Positions 27,624 through 38,755 of a stretch of 64,000 nucleotides of DNA are shown here, one piece after another (positions within the stretch are counted from its first letter, which is position 1; each line of letters opens with the position of its first letter). The position numbers were made by a program, and so were the translations under genes. The DNA comes from Shewanella avicenniae (lineage in GTDB: Bacteria; Pseudomonadota; Gammaproteobacteria; Enterobacterales; Shewanellaceae): NCBI RefSeq assembly GCF_017354945.1, contig NZ_CP071503.1:1116001-1180000 (forward strand). The letters run 5' to 3'. Below the pieces are notes generated by a model. That model saw nothing but the letters and a program-made list of their open reading frames with translations. It was not told where the DNA came from and did not search any database.

Positions 27624-28436
27624 TTAATCCCGAATCAGGAACCCTTTGGGGTAACCGTTGTCGCGCACATGATCCAGCATCTTGCTGGCAATATCTTGAT
27701 TACTGATGGGCCCTAACTGCAAGCGATAGACATTGTCGCTCTGGTTAATTCGGCTCTTCAATGAGAACTTTTGTTCTAGCGTCGTGGCGAGCTCTTTTGC
27801 ACGTTGCTGCGAAGAGGAAGCAAACACCTGAATATAAAATTGCGGCGTTTGATTAAGCTGCTCAAGTGCGCGCTTCTCTGGGGCATCCACCATAATCACT
27901 TCAAGCCGTATCGGCGCGGTGCCGGTTTGGGTGATCCCGAGTTTATATGCCGCTGCATACGACATATCTAAAATGCGAGTTGAGTGAAACGGACCGCGGT
28001 CATTAATACGGATGATGGCACTTTTATTGTTGTTCAGGTTGGTCACTCTGACATAGCTCGGCAATGGCAGCGTTTTATGGGCGCCTGACATGGCATACAT
28101 ATCAAATACCTCACCATTAGAGGTGAGGTGACCATGGAATTTAGCGGCATAATAGGACGCGACACCTTCTTCTATAACGCCTTTACCGCTTTGCAGTACT
28201 TGATAATTTTTACCCAGCACTTCGTAATCTTTATTGCCTTGTCGGCTGTAGGGCTCGTAAATCGGCACGGCATCTTCAAGCTGCGACAGGTCAGGCGGGT
28301 TGTCCGGCGCTTTGTCCTGCTTCATGCTGTAGCGGCCATCGTTGCGATTTTTGGGCGCTTCTTTAGTCGGCACGCTTGAGCATGCCGTCAACAATAAGCC
28401 GCATAAGCTGATGATGAAAAGATTAGTGCGCTGCAT
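27624..28436 (-). CDS. rlpA: RlpA septal lytic transglycosylase lipoprotein
   Basis: 270-aa lipoprotein; lipobox LLTAC with Cys19. Residues about 85-175 form the double-psi beta-barrel with GVASYYAAKFHG and the conserved INDRGPF segment; the last 75 residues are a SPOR domain (FYIQVFASSSQ), which binds denuded glycan at the division site. In Pseudomonas the enzyme cleaves naked glycans. Its start lies inside the end of mltB (14-base overlap). Confidence 0.94.
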   Translation of the reverse strand: MQRTNLFIISLCGLLLTACSSVPTKEAPKNRNDGRYSMKQDKAPDNPPDLSQLEDAVPIYEPYSRQGNKDYEVLGKNYQVLQSGKGVIEEGVASYYAAKFHGHLTSNGEVFDMYAMSGAHKTLPLPSYVRVTNLNNNKSAIIRINDRGPFHSTRILDMSYAAAYKLGITQTGTAPIRLEVIMVDAPEKRALEQLNQTPQFYIQVFASSSQQRAKELATTLEQKFSLKSRINQSDNVYRLQLGPISNQDIASKMLDHVRDNGYPKGFLIRD

Positions 28437-29424
28437 GGTGCTTTCTCAATTGTTCGCTAAATTGGTACACCGCCATTGCATACAGCGGACTGCGGTTATA
28501 ACGGGTAATGACGTAAAAGTTTTTTAGCCCGAGCCAATAATCGGTGTGTTCCGCTTGCTCTAACGCGATAAGCATCGCGGGCTGAGATACATCCAGATCA
28601 ACACTGTTTTTTAGTGCTACTTCGGGCGATAAAATATCATTCACCGTTTGATTGAGCGGCTTACCGCTCCACACTGCGGCGGTTGGCGTTGTCGTGCTTA
28701 GCAGTGGCAATGCGACCAGCGCGCCACGTTGCCATCCATGCTGATGAAAATAGTTCGCCACGCTACCAATGGCGTCAACCGGATTGCCGAGCAAATCACG
28801 TCGACCATCGCCATCAAAATCGACCGCATAGGCGAGATAACTCGACGGTATAAATTGACCATAGCCCATGGCACCCGCGTAGGAGCCAAGTGTGGTGTTG
28901 ACATCTAGCTTTTCGGCTTTGACTAACGCCATAAACTTGCCAAATTCACTGCGAAAAAAATCGGCGCGAGGCGGATAATGAAAGCCCAAGGTGTAGAGCG
29001 CATCTTTTACCGGATAAGTGCCCATCACTTTGCCGTATTTGGTTTCTATACCGATAATCGCCACAATGATTTGCGGGTCGACTTGAAACTGTTCCGCCGC
29101 TTTAGCAATGGTGGCTTCATGCTGACGCCAAAAATCAACACCTGCTTGCAGGCGTTCGTCGGTGAGAAAAATTGGAAAGTATTTATGCCAAGGCTTGGCT
29201 TCCCAAGGTTTAGTGATGGCTTCAATTACCTTCGGCTCAAATTTAGCATTGGCAATAAAGCGGCTCACTTCTTGGCGGCTAAAACCCGCTTTGACTTGGC
29301 TGTCGATAAATTGCTGCTGTAGTTGCTCAGGAGAAAGCTGCTCAGAAGAAGGCGCCGCAAATACAGAAGATGCCAGCAAAGCTGACATCAAGATTGGCGC
29401 GAGCAGCCGCTTGGTCATCGGCAT
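28423..29424 (-). CDS. mltB: Lytic murein transglycosylase B
   Basis: 333 aa GH103/SLT2 enzyme that cuts peptidoglycan with 1,6-anhydro ends. Motif AIIGIETKYGKVMG holds the catalytic Glu and GAMGYGQFIPSSY the substrate loop. The N-terminus is an ordinary signal peptide (SSVFAAP) without a lipobox cysteine, unlike E. coli MltB, so the enzyme should be soluble in the periplasm. The start at 29424 has AAGGGA 8 bases upstream. E. coli has no mltB between rodA and rlpA. Confidence 0.92.
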   Translation of the reverse strand: MPMTKRLLAPILMSALLASSVFAAPSSEQLSPEQLQQQFIDSQVKAGFSRQEVSRFIANAKFEPKVIEAITKPWEAKPWHKYFPIFLTDERLQAGVDFWRQHEATIAKAAEQFQVDPQIIVAIIGIETKYGKVMGTYPVKDALYTLGFHYPPRADFFRSEFGKFMALVKAEKLDVNTTLGSYAGAMGYGQFIPSSYLAYAVDFDGDGRRDLLGNPVDAIGSVANYFHQHGWQRGALVALPLLSTTTPTAAVWSGKPLNQTVNDILSPEVALKNSVDLDVSQPAMLIALEQAEHTDYWLGLKNFYVITRYNRSPLYAMAVYQFSEQLRKHHAAH

Positions 29425-29447
29425 AAGTACATCCCTTTTAGTTAAGG

Positions 29448-30548
29448 TTATCTGTCGATAAAGCGTCTGTGGGTATGAATGCTCATTAGAATGCCAAATC
29501 CGGCCATCAATGTCAGCATCGATGTGCCGCCGTAACTGATTAACGGTAGCGGCACACCCACCACCGGCAAGATCCCCGACACCATGCCGATGTTTACAAA
29601 CACGTATACAAAGAAGGTGAGGGTAATGGAACCCGCCAGCAAGCGTGCAAAACTGGTTTGTGCCCGTGATGCAATCACTAAGCCGCGGCCAATGACATAG
29701 ATATACAAAGCCAACAAGAACAAGCTGCCAATGAGACCAAACTCCTCACCAATCACCGCAAAGATAAAGTCTGTGTGGCGCTCTGGTAAAAACTCTAACT
29801 GAGACTGTGTGCCATCCAACCAGCCTTTGCCCCATAACCCACCGGAACCAATGGCGATTTTGGATTGGATGATGTGGTAGCCGGTACCGAGTGGATCTGC
29901 TTCGGGGTTGAGCAAGGTCAGCACCCGATTACGTTGATAATCGTGCATTAAAAAGAACCACAGCACTGGCAAAAAGGCCAGCACTGAGATAATTATGCCG
30001 CCCACAATCATCCAGCTCATGCCCGATAAAAACAGCACAAATACCCCAGATGCTGCCACTAGAATTGAGGTACCCAAATCCGGCTGCTTCGCGATAAGTA
30101 AGGTGGGGACTAACAAAATCACCGCAGCGCCTGCAAGGTAACGCTTCTTTGGTGGCAGTGGGAATTTACTGATGTACCAAGCCATAGTGATTGGGAACGC
30201 GAGTTTCATCAGTTCTGACGGCTGAAACTCCATAAAGCCCAGATTAAGCCAGCGCTGGGCCCCTTTATTGATCTCGCCAAAAAAGGTCACCGCAAGCAGC
30301 AAGGCGACCCCAGCAAGATAGATGGGCAATGCCCAACGACGATACATCTCAGGGTTAATTTGTGCCAAAAACAGCATTAAGCCGAGTGATAAGCCCATCC
30401 GCAGCAGTTGCCGATCCATCATTGCCAAGCTTTCGCCACTGGCCGAATAGATGATGAACAGCCCGTAGCCCATCAGCGCTAACAGCCCCAATAACAGTGG
30501 AAGATCAATATGCAGCTTTTGCCAGAAGTTGGGTTTAGTGTTCTGCAT
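29448..30548 (-). CDS. rodA: Rod-shape SEDS glycosyltransferase RodA
   Basis: Polytopic SEDS protein of 366 aa that polymerises lipid II into glycan strands for side-wall growth, with PBP2. About ten membrane segments; signatures include AKQPDLGTS and the late [14 protein letters not shown] loop. I start at 30548 ([12 protein letters not shown]), 14 bases inside the mrdA end, since the 25 residues the frame adds upstream lie in mrdA coding sequence. The overlap fits coupled translation. Confidence 0.95.
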   Translation of the reverse strand: MQNTKPNFWQKLHIDLPLLLGLLALMGYGLFIIYSASGESLAMMDRQLLRMGLSLGLMLFLAQINPEMYRRWALPIYLAGVALLLAVTFFGEINKGAQRWLNLGFMEFQPSELMKLAFPITMAWYISKFPLPPKKRYLAGAAVILLVPTLLIAKQPDLGTSILVAASGVFVLFLSGMSWMIVGGIIISVLAFLPVLWFFLMHDYQRNRVLTLLNPEADPLGTGYHIIQSKIAIGSGGLWGKGWLDGTQSQLEFLPERHTDFIFAVIGEEFGLIGSLFLLALYIYVIGRGLVIASRAQTSFARLLAGSITLTFFVYVFVNIGMVSGILPVVGVPLPLISYGGTSMLTLMAGFGILMSIHTHRRFIDR

Positions 30549-32400
30549 TGTGCAACTCCCACTTATCACGCAGCATAAAATCGTCGAGCATTTCTCGGGC
30601 AACCGGGCCTGCGTTAGCACCACCCCAGCCGGCGTTTTCGAGTACTACGGCCAATACAATCTTGGGGTTTTCAAACGGTGCGTAGGCCACAATCAAGGCG
30701 TTGTCGCGCAGTTTTTCATCAATGGTATCAGCATCATATTTTTCATCTTCAGCAACGCTAAACACCTGCGCGGTACCCGTTTTCATCGCTGCTGTGTAGG
30801 GGGCGTCTTTAAAGCGCGAGCTATGGGCCGTTTGCCGCATCGCCTCGGCAATGACGTCCCAGTTACGCTGGTCGTTCAGCACAATGGGCGGCTGCTGATC
30901 AGCAGGATTATCGATTTTTGAGGTCACGTCTTTAATCGACTTCAGCAGATGCGGTGTATAGTGTTTGCCTTTGTTGGCTAAGATGGTAAATGCGCTGGCC
31001 AGCTGCAATGGCGTTGAAGTCCAGTAGCCTTGGCCAATGCCGATGGAGATGGTGTCACCGATATACCAAGATTGGTTATATTTGAGCCGCTTCCAATCGC
31101 GAGATGGCATATTGCCGGCGGATTCTTCGAAAATGTCCACACCGGTATTTTGGCCAAAACCAAATTTGCCCATAAAGTTACTGATGTGATCAATGCCGGT
31201 CTTGTAGGCCATCTCGTAGAAGTAGATATCGCACGAGTGCACAATCGCACCATAGACATCCACCCAGCCATGCCCCCAACGCTTCCAGTCGCGGTATTTG
31301 CGGTCAACTCCGGGGATCTGCCAATAGCCCGGGTCCCACACACGGGTTTTCTCAGTGACCACTTTGTCATCCAATCCCATCAATGCCATTAACGGTTTAA
31401 TGGTGGATGCTGGTGCGTACTGGCCTTGGGTGGCGCGGTTAATTAATGGTCTATCCGGCGAGTTCAGCAGATGACTATACTCCTTGCCGCTAATCCCATG
31501 GACAAAGTGGTTGCCGTCATAACTCGGGCTGGATGCCATGGCGAGAATGCCGCCATCACGCGGGTCAATCGCCACTATGGAGCCGCGACGACCGCCAAGT
31601 AATTCCATGGCCTTTTTCTGCAGCTCTAAATCCAGTGTGAGATACAGATCTTGCCCTGGTTCTGGCGGCTCGACTTTAAGGGTACGGATATGACGGCCGA
31701 GGTTGTTTACTTCCTCTTCCATATGGCCGGGCATCCCGTGCAGCAAGGATTCATAAAATTTCTCAATCCCTTGCTTGCCGATATTATTGGTAGCAGCGTA
31801 ATCCGACCATTTGCCCGTTTGCTCTAACTTGCTGCGGTCACTGTTATTAATGCGCGCAACGTAGCCAAGCACATGGGTCAGCAGGGTGCCTTGCGGATAG
31901 AATCTATCAAGCCCAGCTTCTACCGATACACCTTCAAATTTATATTGGTTAACACTGAATTCAGCCACTTGCTCTTCGGTCAGGCGGCTTTTGATGGTTA
32001 ACGGCTTAAAGCGACGATGAAATTTGAGCGTTTCCATAAAGTCTTGCCGCTCATCATCGCTAATCGGAATGACTTTAGTTAGCTCATCCAGCATGGCGGG
32101 GATGTCTTTGACCTTTTCTGGCACCACTTCTAACGAGTAAAACGGCTGGTTTTCGGCTAACAGCTTGCCGTTACGGTCGTAAATCAACCCGCGACTAGGA
32201 GCAATAGGGGTCACTCGAATGCGGTTGTCATTCGAGCGGGTGGTGTAGTCTTTAAATGCGGTGATCTGCAGATGGTAAAGGTTACCAATCAACACGCCAA
32301 TTAGCAGTAACACACAAACAAAGGTAAACAGCGCGCGGCGTTTAAATAGCGATGCTTCCGCCGCATGGTCGTGCATGGTGATGCGCTTTTTTCTATGCAC
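30535..32400 (-). CDS. mrdA: Penicillin-binding protein 2
   Basis: Transpeptidase of the elongasome, 621 aa. One membrane helix (about 21-43), a pedestal domain, and a transpeptidase domain with STIK at 332-335, SCD in [11 protein letters not shown] and KTG in AAMKTGTAQ. The GTG at 32400 has GGAGA 7 bases upstream and is preferred over an ATG eight codons later that lacks a site. rodA overlaps its 3' end. Confidence 0.95.
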   Translation of the reverse strand: MHRKKRITMHDHAAEASLFKRRALFTFVCVLLLIGVLIGNLYHLQITAFKDYTTRSNDNRIRVTPIAPSRGLIYDRNGKLLAENQPFYSLEVVPEKVKDIPAMLDELTKVIPISDDERQDFMETLKFHRRFKPLTIKSRLTEEQVAEFSVNQYKFEGVSVEAGLDRFYPQGTLLTHVLGYVARINNSDRSKLEQTGKWSDYAATNNIGKQGIEKFYESLLHGMPGHMEEEVNNLGRHIRTLKVEPPEPGQDLYLTLDLELQKKAMELLGGRRGSIVAIDPRDGGILAMASSPSYDGNHFVHGISGKEYSHLLNSPDRPLINRATQGQYAPASTIKPLMALMGLDDKVVTEKTRVWDPGYWQIPGVDRKYRDWKRWGHGWVDVYGAIVHSCDIYFYEMAYKTGIDHISNFMGKFGFGQNTGVDIFEESAGNMPSRDWKRLKYNQSWYIGDTISIGIGQGYWTSTPLQLASAFTILANKGKHYTPHLLKSIKDVTSKIDNPADQQPPIVLNDQRNWDVIAEAMRQTAHSSRFKDAPYTAAMKTGTAQVFSVAEDEKYDADTIDEKLRDNALIVAYAPFENPKIVLAVVLENAGWGGANAGPVAREMLDDFMLRDKWELHNAEH

Positions 32401-32433
32401 TGAGTCTCTCCGTCCTTTGTTGCCCGTACGGCG

Positions 32434-32904
32434 TTATTCCCGATGATAGGGATGATTATTATTGATGCTCCACGCGCGGTAGAGACTTTCTGCTACCACG
32501 ACGCGCACCAGCGGATGCGGCAGCGTGAGCGCAGATAAACACCAGCTTTGTGCGGCGGCTTGCTTACATGCAGGGGCCAATCCCTCTGGCCCACCAATCA
32601 ACAGACTGACATCACGCCCATCGAGTTGCCATTTTTCCAAATTGCTGGCGAGTTCAGGCGTGGTCCAGTTTTTCCCCGGTAAGTCGAGGGTGACAATATG
32701 GTTGCCTTTAGCGACTGCGGCCAGCATCGCTTCGCCTTCTTTTTGCAGAATGCGGGCGATATCAGCATTTTTGCCCCGTTTACCAGCGGGGATTTCAATC
32801 AACTCAAACGGCATATCGCGCGGAAAACGGCGCTGATATTCTTCAAATCCGCGAGTGACCCAGTCGGGCATTTTGGTGCCAACGGCAATCAATTGCAGTT
32901 TCAT
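32434..32904 (-). CDS. rlmH: 23S rRNA pseudouridine-1915 N3-methyltransferase RlmH
   Basis: 156-aa SPOUT methyltransferase acting on m3-psi-1915 in the 70S ribosome. The knot region has [10 protein letters not shown] and the C-terminal NNHPYHRE is the usual end of the family. It follows rsfS by six bases, the pairing seen in most bacteria. Confidence 0.95.
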   Translation of the reverse strand: MKLQLIAVGTKMPDWVTRGFEEYQRRFPRDMPFELIEIPAGKRGKNADIARILQKEGEAMLAAVAKGNHIVTLDLPGKNWTTPELASNLEKWQLDGRDVSLLIGGPEGLAPACKQAAAQSWCLSALTLPHPLVRVVVAESLYRAWSINNNHPYHRE

Positions 32905-32910
32905 AAGCGC

Positions 32911-33234
32911 TTAAATTTCTGACCAGAGTTTTTCGAGTTGGTATTGCTCGCGGGTGACATCTTGCATCACGTGCAAAATCACATCACCTAAATCCACCAG
33001 TACCCATTCGTTGCTATCGCGGCCTTCAACTCCAAGTGGTTCAATTCCGACTGCTTTGGCCGAGCGTACGACGTTATCGGCGATAGCGCGTAAATGGGTG
33101 TTCGACGTACCGGTACAAATCACCATGTAATCAGTGACATTGGACTTGTCTGTCACATCCAACACTACTACATCTTTCGCTTTAATATCTTCAACTTTGT
33201 CTACTACAAAGGCTTTTAGTTCCGTGCTTTGCAC
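32911..33234 (-). CDS. rsfS: Ribosomal silencing factor RsfS
   Basis: 107-aa protein that binds ribosomal protein uL14 and blocks subunit joining when nutrients are short. It has the family core VVLDVTDKSNVTDYMVICTG and EWVLVDLGDVILHVM. The start is a GTG with GAGGAA seven bases upstream. Followed by rlmH after six bases. Confidence 0.94.
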   Translation of the reverse strand: MQSTELKAFVVDKVEDIKAKDVVVLDVTDKSNVTDYMVICTGTSNTHLRAIADNVVRSAKAVGIEPLGVEGRDSNEWVLVDLGDVILHVMQDVTREQYQLEKLWSEI

Positions 33235-33295
33235 GTGCAGTTCCTCACTCGTCGGTTATTTTGGCGCGCTAGTATAGCGGCAAATAGCGTTTGTA

Positions 33296-33940
33296 TCAGC
33301 TTTGATATAACTGCTGTTGCAAAATGAATGCAAGCACAGCGGCGGGTACAGCTTGTTGGCAGGCGGCTATGTCGCTGTTTGCTAGTGCTTGGCGCAATAG
33401 GGTTGAAGCATAGGGTTGCAGCTCAATATCCAGCTGAATGATCTCTCCGGCGGATGTTGGCGCGTGGCTGAGATGTTGTGTCGCATTGCTTTGACGTTGT
33501 TGCCATGCTGGCCACACCGGATTCTCTGCGGTAAGTTGCCAACCGTCGCGGCCACAGATCACCAGATGGCACAAATCAAACAGCCGTTGCCATTGATGCC
33601 ACGTCGATAAGGTCACCAAGGAATCAGTGCCCATGATGAAATAAAATGTATCTTCTGGTCTCGCGTCACGCAGCTCTTCAAGGGTGACGACACTGTATGA
33701 CGGCACTTCGCGCTTGAGTTCGATATCGCAGATAGAAAATGCAGGAAATTCTTGCTGGGCTAACGCCAACATTGCGAGACGTTGCTCTACCGAGGCGCTG
33801 GCAGCCGCTTTGTGCGGCGGAATACGGTTTGGCATCAACCATAACTCATCCAGTTGCAGTTGTTGTCTTACCGCCTCTGCTGGACGTAAATGGCCATAGT
33901 GCACAGGGTCAAATGTGCCGCCGAAAATCCCAATCCGCAT
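33296..33940 (-). CDS. nadD: Nicotinate-nucleotide adenylyltransferase
   Basis: 214 aa enzyme that forms deamido-NAD from nicotinate mononucleotide and ATP. GIFGGTFDPVHYGHL (residues 3-17) holds the (H/T)xGH nucleotide-transferase motif; the C-terminal ASTLLRQAL stands for the usual ISSTxxR. The start ATG overlaps the holA stop by one base. Confidence 0.95.
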   Translation of the reverse strand: MRIGIFGGTFDPVHYGHLRPAEAVRQQLQLDELWLMPNRIPPHKAAASASVEQRLAMLALAQQEFPAFSICDIELKREVPSYSVVTLEELRDARPEDTFYFIMGTDSLVTLSTWHQWQRLFDLCHLVICGRDGWQLTAENPVWPAWQQRQSNATQHLSHAPTSAGEIIQLDIELQPYASTLLRQALANSDIAACQQAVPAAVLAFILQQQLYQS

Positions 33941-34971
33941 TAATCTAATCCAAATCCACTAAGTTGCGCATGCGCCTTCGCATCAAACAACAAACACAGG
34001 TGGCTGACGCCAGTCCAGTCTTCAATGCCCTGACGTTTAAGCTTTAGTTCCAAGGTTGAACAGCAAGATAGCATCCATTCAAGCTGATCTAGTGACAGCC
34101 GTGATAACGCGCTTTGATACAGTGGTTGGCGTGAATCCCAGATCCGTAATTTGCTGTAAATGGGCGCCAATGGTTGCCTAGCCTGTGCCGCTGATTGCAG
34201 TTGCCACAGAATGGTCAGCTCTTTTTGCAGCGCCCAATGAATGATGGGCATGGCGGTATCTTCTGCTTTGAGCTGCACCAGCATGTGTTGCGCTTTATCT
34301 TGGCGATTTTCCAGCAAGGCATCGACCAATTGAAACACGTTAAAGCGCGACTGATCTTCAAAATACTGTGCCAGTTCATCGGCACTGACTGGGCGGCTTG
34401 CTGCTAACAGCTGGAGTAACTGCAAGGCTTGATCGGCGGCCAGCAGGTTGCCTTCGTAGAGATTGGCGAGCATGGCGCGGGCATCATTTTGCAGATTAAG
34501 CCGATAAAACTGAATGCGTCCTTCAAGCCAGCGCTGAAACTGCGCCGCTTCCGGCGTAGTGCAGGGTACGAAAATCCCATCTTTATCGAGTGCTTTGAAC
34601 CACTTGCTTGATTGCTGCTCGCGGGCCAGCTTAGGGCCGCTCAAAATAAGCATCACATCAGAATTCTGGCTATTGAGCAGTTGTTGCAGCATCGCGCTGC
34701 CATCCGTGCCGGGTTTGGCTTGTGGCAGATGTAATTCGATGATGCGGCGACTGGCAAACAGACTCATGGCATTCCACTCGTTAGCGAGATCTTGCCAGTT
34801 GAAGCTGTTGTCTTGTTCCAGTTGAATGCGTTCTTCAAAGCCTTGGGCTTTGGCGGCAGCGATAAGCTGCCCTTTGGCATTATTTAACAACCATGGGTCG
34901 TCGCCAAAGAGCAGATAGCAAGGTTTGAGCGTGTTAAGTTGCCGATGGAGTTGATCCGGATAGACCCGCAT
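33940..34971 (-). CDS. holA: DNA polymerase III delta subunit
   Basis: 343-aa clamp-loader subunit that opens the beta clamp. It begins MRVYPDQLHRQL and has YLLFGDDPWLL, the usual first AAA+ strand without a working Walker A. It overlaps lptE upstream and nadD downstream by one base each, so these three are tightly coupled. Confidence 0.93.
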   Translation of the reverse strand: MRVYPDQLHRQLNTLKPCYLLFGDDPWLLNNAKGQLIAAAKAQGFEERIQLEQDNSFNWQDLANEWNAMSLFASRRIIELHLPQAKPGTDGSAMLQQLLNSQNSDVMLILSGPKLAREQQSSKWFKALDKDGIFVPCTTPEAAQFQRWLEGRIQFYRLNLQNDARAMLANLYEGNLLAADQALQLLQLLAASRPVSADELAQYFEDQSRFNVFQLVDALLENRQDKAQHMLVQLKAEDTAMPIIHWALQKELTILWQLQSAAQARQPLAPIYSKLRIWDSRQPLYQSALSRLSLDQLEWMLSCCSTLELKLKRQGIEDWTGVSHLCLLFDAKAHAQLSGFGLD

Positions 34972-35480
34972 CAGTTGACCTCGGTAGATGCCAAGGTCTG
35001 AATAATGTAATCGGCCGCTTGAACCCGCATCTCCTTCACCAGCAAGTTCATCTCACGACTCTTTGCCAATGCGGTACGCGGGTCGTCTTGGTAGTCACGA
35101 CGAATTTCGGCACTGAATTTTTGTGCCTCTTTGTTCGGTAATGCCACACTGAAATCTACATGATAAATCAGCTCATATTCAGCCACGTTACCGGTGGAAT
35201 AGAGCGATAGCGTTGAACGCTCCAGCGAGTCTTTGATTAAGGTCAGTCGTGGTAACTCTTTGCTTTGTGGTTGAATGCTGATGTTATGCAACCTCAGTCT
35301 ATCGCGCACTAAGCGGCTCAGTTCACTGTACTGATCTTGTGTCTGCAGGCTCAACACCCGCAACTCGTTTGGAATCGAATAGCTGCCTTGCAAGTGAAAA
35401 CCGCAGCCAGCACTGGTCAGTATGACCAGTGCCAGTAAGCAAGTTGTCAGAGGCTTCAAACGCTTGATAGTTTTCAGCAT
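34971..35480 (-). CDS. lptE: LPS-assembly lipoprotein LptE
   Basis: 169-aa outer-membrane lipoprotein that plugs the LptD barrel. Lipobox LTSAGC with Cys26, then GFHLQGSYSIP, the typical mature start. It lies 11 bases after leuS and overlaps holA by one base, as in E. coli. Confidence 0.94.
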   Translation of the reverse strand: MLKTIKRLKPLTTCLLALVILTSAGCGFHLQGSYSIPNELRVLSLQTQDQYSELSRLVRDRLRLHNISIQPQSKELPRLTLIKDSLERSTLSLYSTGNVAEYELIYHVDFSVALPNKEAQKFSAEIRRDYQDDPRTALAKSREMNLLVKEMRVQAADYIIQTLASTEVN

Positions 35481-35491
35481 GAAATCCCTTA

Positions 35492-38071
35492 TCAGTTCGC
35501 CACGATGTTGAGCAGTTTACCTGGCACGAAAATCACTTTACGGATGGTGACACCTTCAAGGTATTTCTGTACCGGCTCTTCTGCCATCGCGACAGCTTCG
35601 ACTTGTGCTTGGGTTGCATCAGCTGCCACTGTCACTTTTGCGCGCAGTTTGCCGTTAACTTGTACCACGATCAGCTTGCTGTCTTCCACCAATGCGGCTT
35701 CGTCAACTTCAGGCCATGCTGCAGTTTCAATCGCATCAGTATTGCCCAGCTCGGTCCACAGCACAGAACTCAGGTGTGGCGTAATTGGGTACAGCAAACG
35801 TACCACGGCGGTCAGTGCCTCAACCAACAGGGCTTTATCCTGTTCAGTGGTTTGTGGCGCTTTTTGCAGATGGTTCATCAGTTCCATCACTGCAGCGACT
35901 GCAGTGTTGAACATCTGACGGCGACCGATATCATCAGTCACTTTAGCGATGGTTTTGTGCAACTCACGACGCAGCGCTTTCTGGTCGGCATTCAGTGCAG
36001 CAACGTCCAGCGCAGCGATTTCACCCGCAGCAGTCAAATCAAATGCCAATTTCCACAGACGTTTGATAAAGCGGTGTGCGCCTTCAACGCCTGATTCTTG
36101 CCATTCCAACGTCATTTCTGGCGGAGCAGCAAACATCATAAACAGACGTACCGTGTCGGCGCCGTATTTTTCTACCATCAGCTGCGGGTCGATACCGTTG
36201 TTTTTCGATTTCGACATTTTGCTCATGCCGGTGTACACCAGCTCATGACCTTGGTTATCGAGCGCTTTTACGATACGGCCTTTGTCATCACGCTCTTCAA
36301 TGGTGGCATCCAGTGGGGAAACCCACACACGCGCACCTTTGTCGTCGGTGTAGTAGAAGGCATCTGCCAACACCATACCTTGGGTCAGCAGGCGTTTTGC
36401 AGGTTCGTTAGATTGCACCAAGCCAGCATCGCGCAGCAGTTTGTGGAAGAAACGGAAGTACAACAAGTGCATACAGGCGTGTTCGATACCGCCAATATAT
36501 TGATCCACTGGCAGCCAGTAGTTGGCTTTGCTTGGATCTAGCATTTGATCCGCTTTTGGCGAGCAGTAACGGGCGTAGTACCAGCTTGATTCCATAAAGG
36601 TATCAAAGGTGTCGGTTTCACGCAGTGCTGGCTGGCCATTCACGGTAGTTTGTGCCCACGCTTTGTCGGCTTTGATTGGGCTTTGTACGCCGTCCATCAC
36701 CACATCTTCTGGCAGGATCACTGGCAGTTGATCTTCGGGTGTTGGCATTACACTGCCGTCTTCTAAGGTCACCATTGGAATTGGTGCGCCCCAGTAACGT
36801 TGACGGCTCACGCCCCAGTCACGCAGACGATAGTTTACTTGGCGTTTGCCTTTGCCTTCTGCTTGCAGTTTGTTGGCAATGCCATCAAATGCTTCAGCAA
36901 ATGCTAAGCCGGAGAATTCTGCAGAATCAAACAGCACGCCTTTTTCGGTATAAGCTTCTGCTGATACGTCGACTTCGCCGTCAGCAGGTTTGATAACCGG
37001 TTTGATTTCTAAACCGTATTTGGCGGCAAATTCGTAGTCACGTTGGTCGTGCGCAGGTACAGACATGACTGCACCAGTACCGTAGTTCATCAGGACAAAG
37101 TTAGCTGCCCATACTGGCACTTTGGCGCCGGTCAGTGGGTGAATGGCGTATAGGCCAGTGGCAACGCCTTTTTTCTCCATCGTCGCCAGCTCAGCTTCAG
37201 AGGCTTTGCTTTGTTTGCATTCATCAATAAATGCAGCCAGTTCAGGATTATTAGCTGCGGCTTTGATGGCCAGCGGATGCGCCGCGGCAATGGCCACGTA
37301 AGTCACACCGTAAACCGTATCTGGGCGAGTGGTGTAGATATCGAAGGTTTCATCGCTACCATCAACCGCGAAGGTCATTTCGACCCCTTCTGAGCGGCCA
37401 ATCCAGTTGCGTTGCATGGTTTTCACCTGCTCTGGCCAACCTTCCAAGGTGTCGATATCGTTCAGCAGCTCTTCGGCGTAAGCGGTAATCTTGACGAACC
37501 ACTGTGGAATCTCTTTTTGTTCCACTTTGGTGTCACAGCGCCAGCAGCAACCGTCTTGTACTTGTTCGTTAGCCAATACGGTTTGGTCGTTTGGACACCA
37601 GTTTACTGAAGAGGTCTTTTTGTAGACCAAGCCTTTTTCATACAGCTTAGTGAAGAACCACTGTTCCCAACGGTAATACTCTGGGGTACAGGTGGCGATT
37701 TCACGGCTCCAGTCGTAGCCAAAACCCAGCATTTTCAGCTGGTTTTTCATGTAATCGATGTTTTCGTAAGTCCAAGGCGCCGGTGCAGAGGCGTTCTTAA
37801 TCGCCGCGTTTTCTGCTGGCAGACCAAAGGCATCCCAACCAACTGGTTGCAGGACATTTTTTCCCTGTAAACGCTGGAAACGTGCCACTACATCACCTAT
37901 CGTGTAGTTACGGACGTGTCCCATATGTAGGCGGCCAGACGGGTAAGGGAACATAGAGAGACAGTAGAATTTTTCTTTATTTGGATCTTCTGTCACTTCA
38001 AAGGTTTTCTGCTCAGCCCAGTTTTGTTGTACGCGGGCTTCAATTTCTGAAGGATTGTATTGTTCTTGCAT
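35492..38071 (-). CDS. leuS: Leucyl-tRNA synthetase
   Basis: Class I synthetase, 859 aa, charging tRNA-Leu. HIGH motif HMGH near residues 49-52 within [14 protein letters not shown]; editing (CP1) domain with the TTRPDTVYG segment; KMSKSKNNG is the second signature. It heads the minus-strand block that runs to dacA. No T-box or leader peptide is seen upstream. Confidence 0.98.
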   Translation of the reverse strand: MQEQYNPSEIEARVQQNWAEQKTFEVTEDPNKEKFYCLSMFPYPSGRLHMGHVRNYTIGDVVARFQRLQGKNVLQPVGWDAFGLPAENAAIKNASAPAPWTYENIDYMKNQLKMLGFGYDWSREIATCTPEYYRWEQWFFTKLYEKGLVYKKTSSVNWCPNDQTVLANEQVQDGCCWRCDTKVEQKEIPQWFVKITAYAEELLNDIDTLEGWPEQVKTMQRNWIGRSEGVEMTFAVDGSDETFDIYTTRPDTVYGVTYVAIAAAHPLAIKAAANNPELAAFIDECKQSKASEAELATMEKKGVATGLYAIHPLTGAKVPVWAANFVLMNYGTGAVMSVPAHDQRDYEFAAKYGLEIKPVIKPADGEVDVSAEAYTEKGVLFDSAEFSGLAFAEAFDGIANKLQAEGKGKRQVNYRLRDWGVSRQRYWGAPIPMVTLEDGSVMPTPEDQLPVILPEDVVMDGVQSPIKADKAWAQTTVNGQPALRETDTFDTFMESSWYYARYCSPKADQMLDPSKANYWLPVDQYIGGIEHACMHLLYFRFFHKLLRDAGLVQSNEPAKRLLTQGMVLADAFYYTDDKGARVWVSPLDATIEERDDKGRIVKALDNQGHELVYTGMSKMSKSKNNGIDPQLMVEKYGADTVRLFMMFAAPPEMTLEWQESGVEGAHRFIKRLWKLAFDLTAAGEIAALDVAALNADQKALRRELHKTIAKVTDDIGRRQMFNTAVAAVMELMNHLQKAPQTTEQDKALLVEALTAVVRLLYPITPHLSSVLWTELGNTDAIETAAWPEVDEAALVEDSKLIVVQVNGKLRAKVTVAADATQAQVEAVAMAEEPVQKYLEGVTIRKVIFVPGKLLNIVAN

Positions 38072-38190
38072 CAGGTTTCTCGGCTTTGCCGCCCATAAAT
38101 TGACGATTGCGCATAGGGGCGCTTTTAAATCCGCATAGGATAAACCAGAAGTGAGTCTTTAACAAAGACCGGAGTTAAGGAGTCGTGGTC

Positions 38191-38691
38191 ATGAACGAGA
38201 AAAGTGAAAAATTATTGGCGCTCTATCAGTCGTTAATGGACAAAGTGGCTGAGCAATATCGTGATGACAGTTCGTTGAGTATTAATGCCCTTTATGAAGC
38301 AATCACCCACAGCCGCGAGTTTTTGGCACTTAAGCGTAAGGCATCGGAAGATGAGTTAGCATTGGTGGAAGGTTTTTTAAGACGCGACATCGACAGTTTT
38401 ATCAAGCAGCGCATGCAAACCGATCTGAGCTATAGCCCAAGTGTGATTGGCTTTGAGCAATCATTGTGGCATTGGCTTGGTGAAATCAGTGATCGCAGCC
38501 AAGTGGAATGGCATGAGTTGGCGCAGCAGTTCAAACAAGCCGGGGTGTATCACACCGGTGATGTGGTGAGCCAAGGGCGGTTGAGTTGCACCCAATGCGG
38601 GCAGGGCATGAGTATTGAATTTACCAATGTGGTGCCTGAATGCCCCAATTGCGATAACCGAGAATTTACCCGCGAAGCGTTAATGCCTTAG
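38191..38691 (+). CDS. ybeL: Zinc-ribbon protein YbeL
   Basis: 166 aa (DUF1451). A helical N-terminal part is followed by a C-terminal zinc ribbon with CTQC and CPNC pairs (about residues 130-155). The start at 38191 has AAGGAG at a spacing of 8; a GTG at 38185 is too close to that site. The gene is divergent from leuS, the same neighbourhood as in E. coli. Function unknown. Confidence 0.88.
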   Translation: MNEKSEKLLALYQSLMDKVAEQYRDDSSLSINALYEAITHSREFLALKRKASEDELALVEGFLRRDIDSFIKQRMQTDLSYSPSVIGFEQSLWHWLGEISDRSQVEWHELAQQFKQAGVYHTGDVVSQGRLSCTQCGQGMSIEFTNVVPECPNCDNREFTREALMP

Positions 38692-38716
38692 TAGTGCTGC
38701 CATATCACTGCAATCA

Positions 38717-38742
38717 AAAAACGCAGCCAAGGCTGCGTTTTT
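38717..38742. terminator. Bidirectional terminator between ybeL and lnt
   Basis: Perfect 12-base arms AAAAACGCAGCC / GGCTGCGTTTTT with an AA loop; serves the convergent ybeL and lnt transcripts. Confidence 0.9.
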
Positions 38743-38755
38743 GCTAAACATTGCA

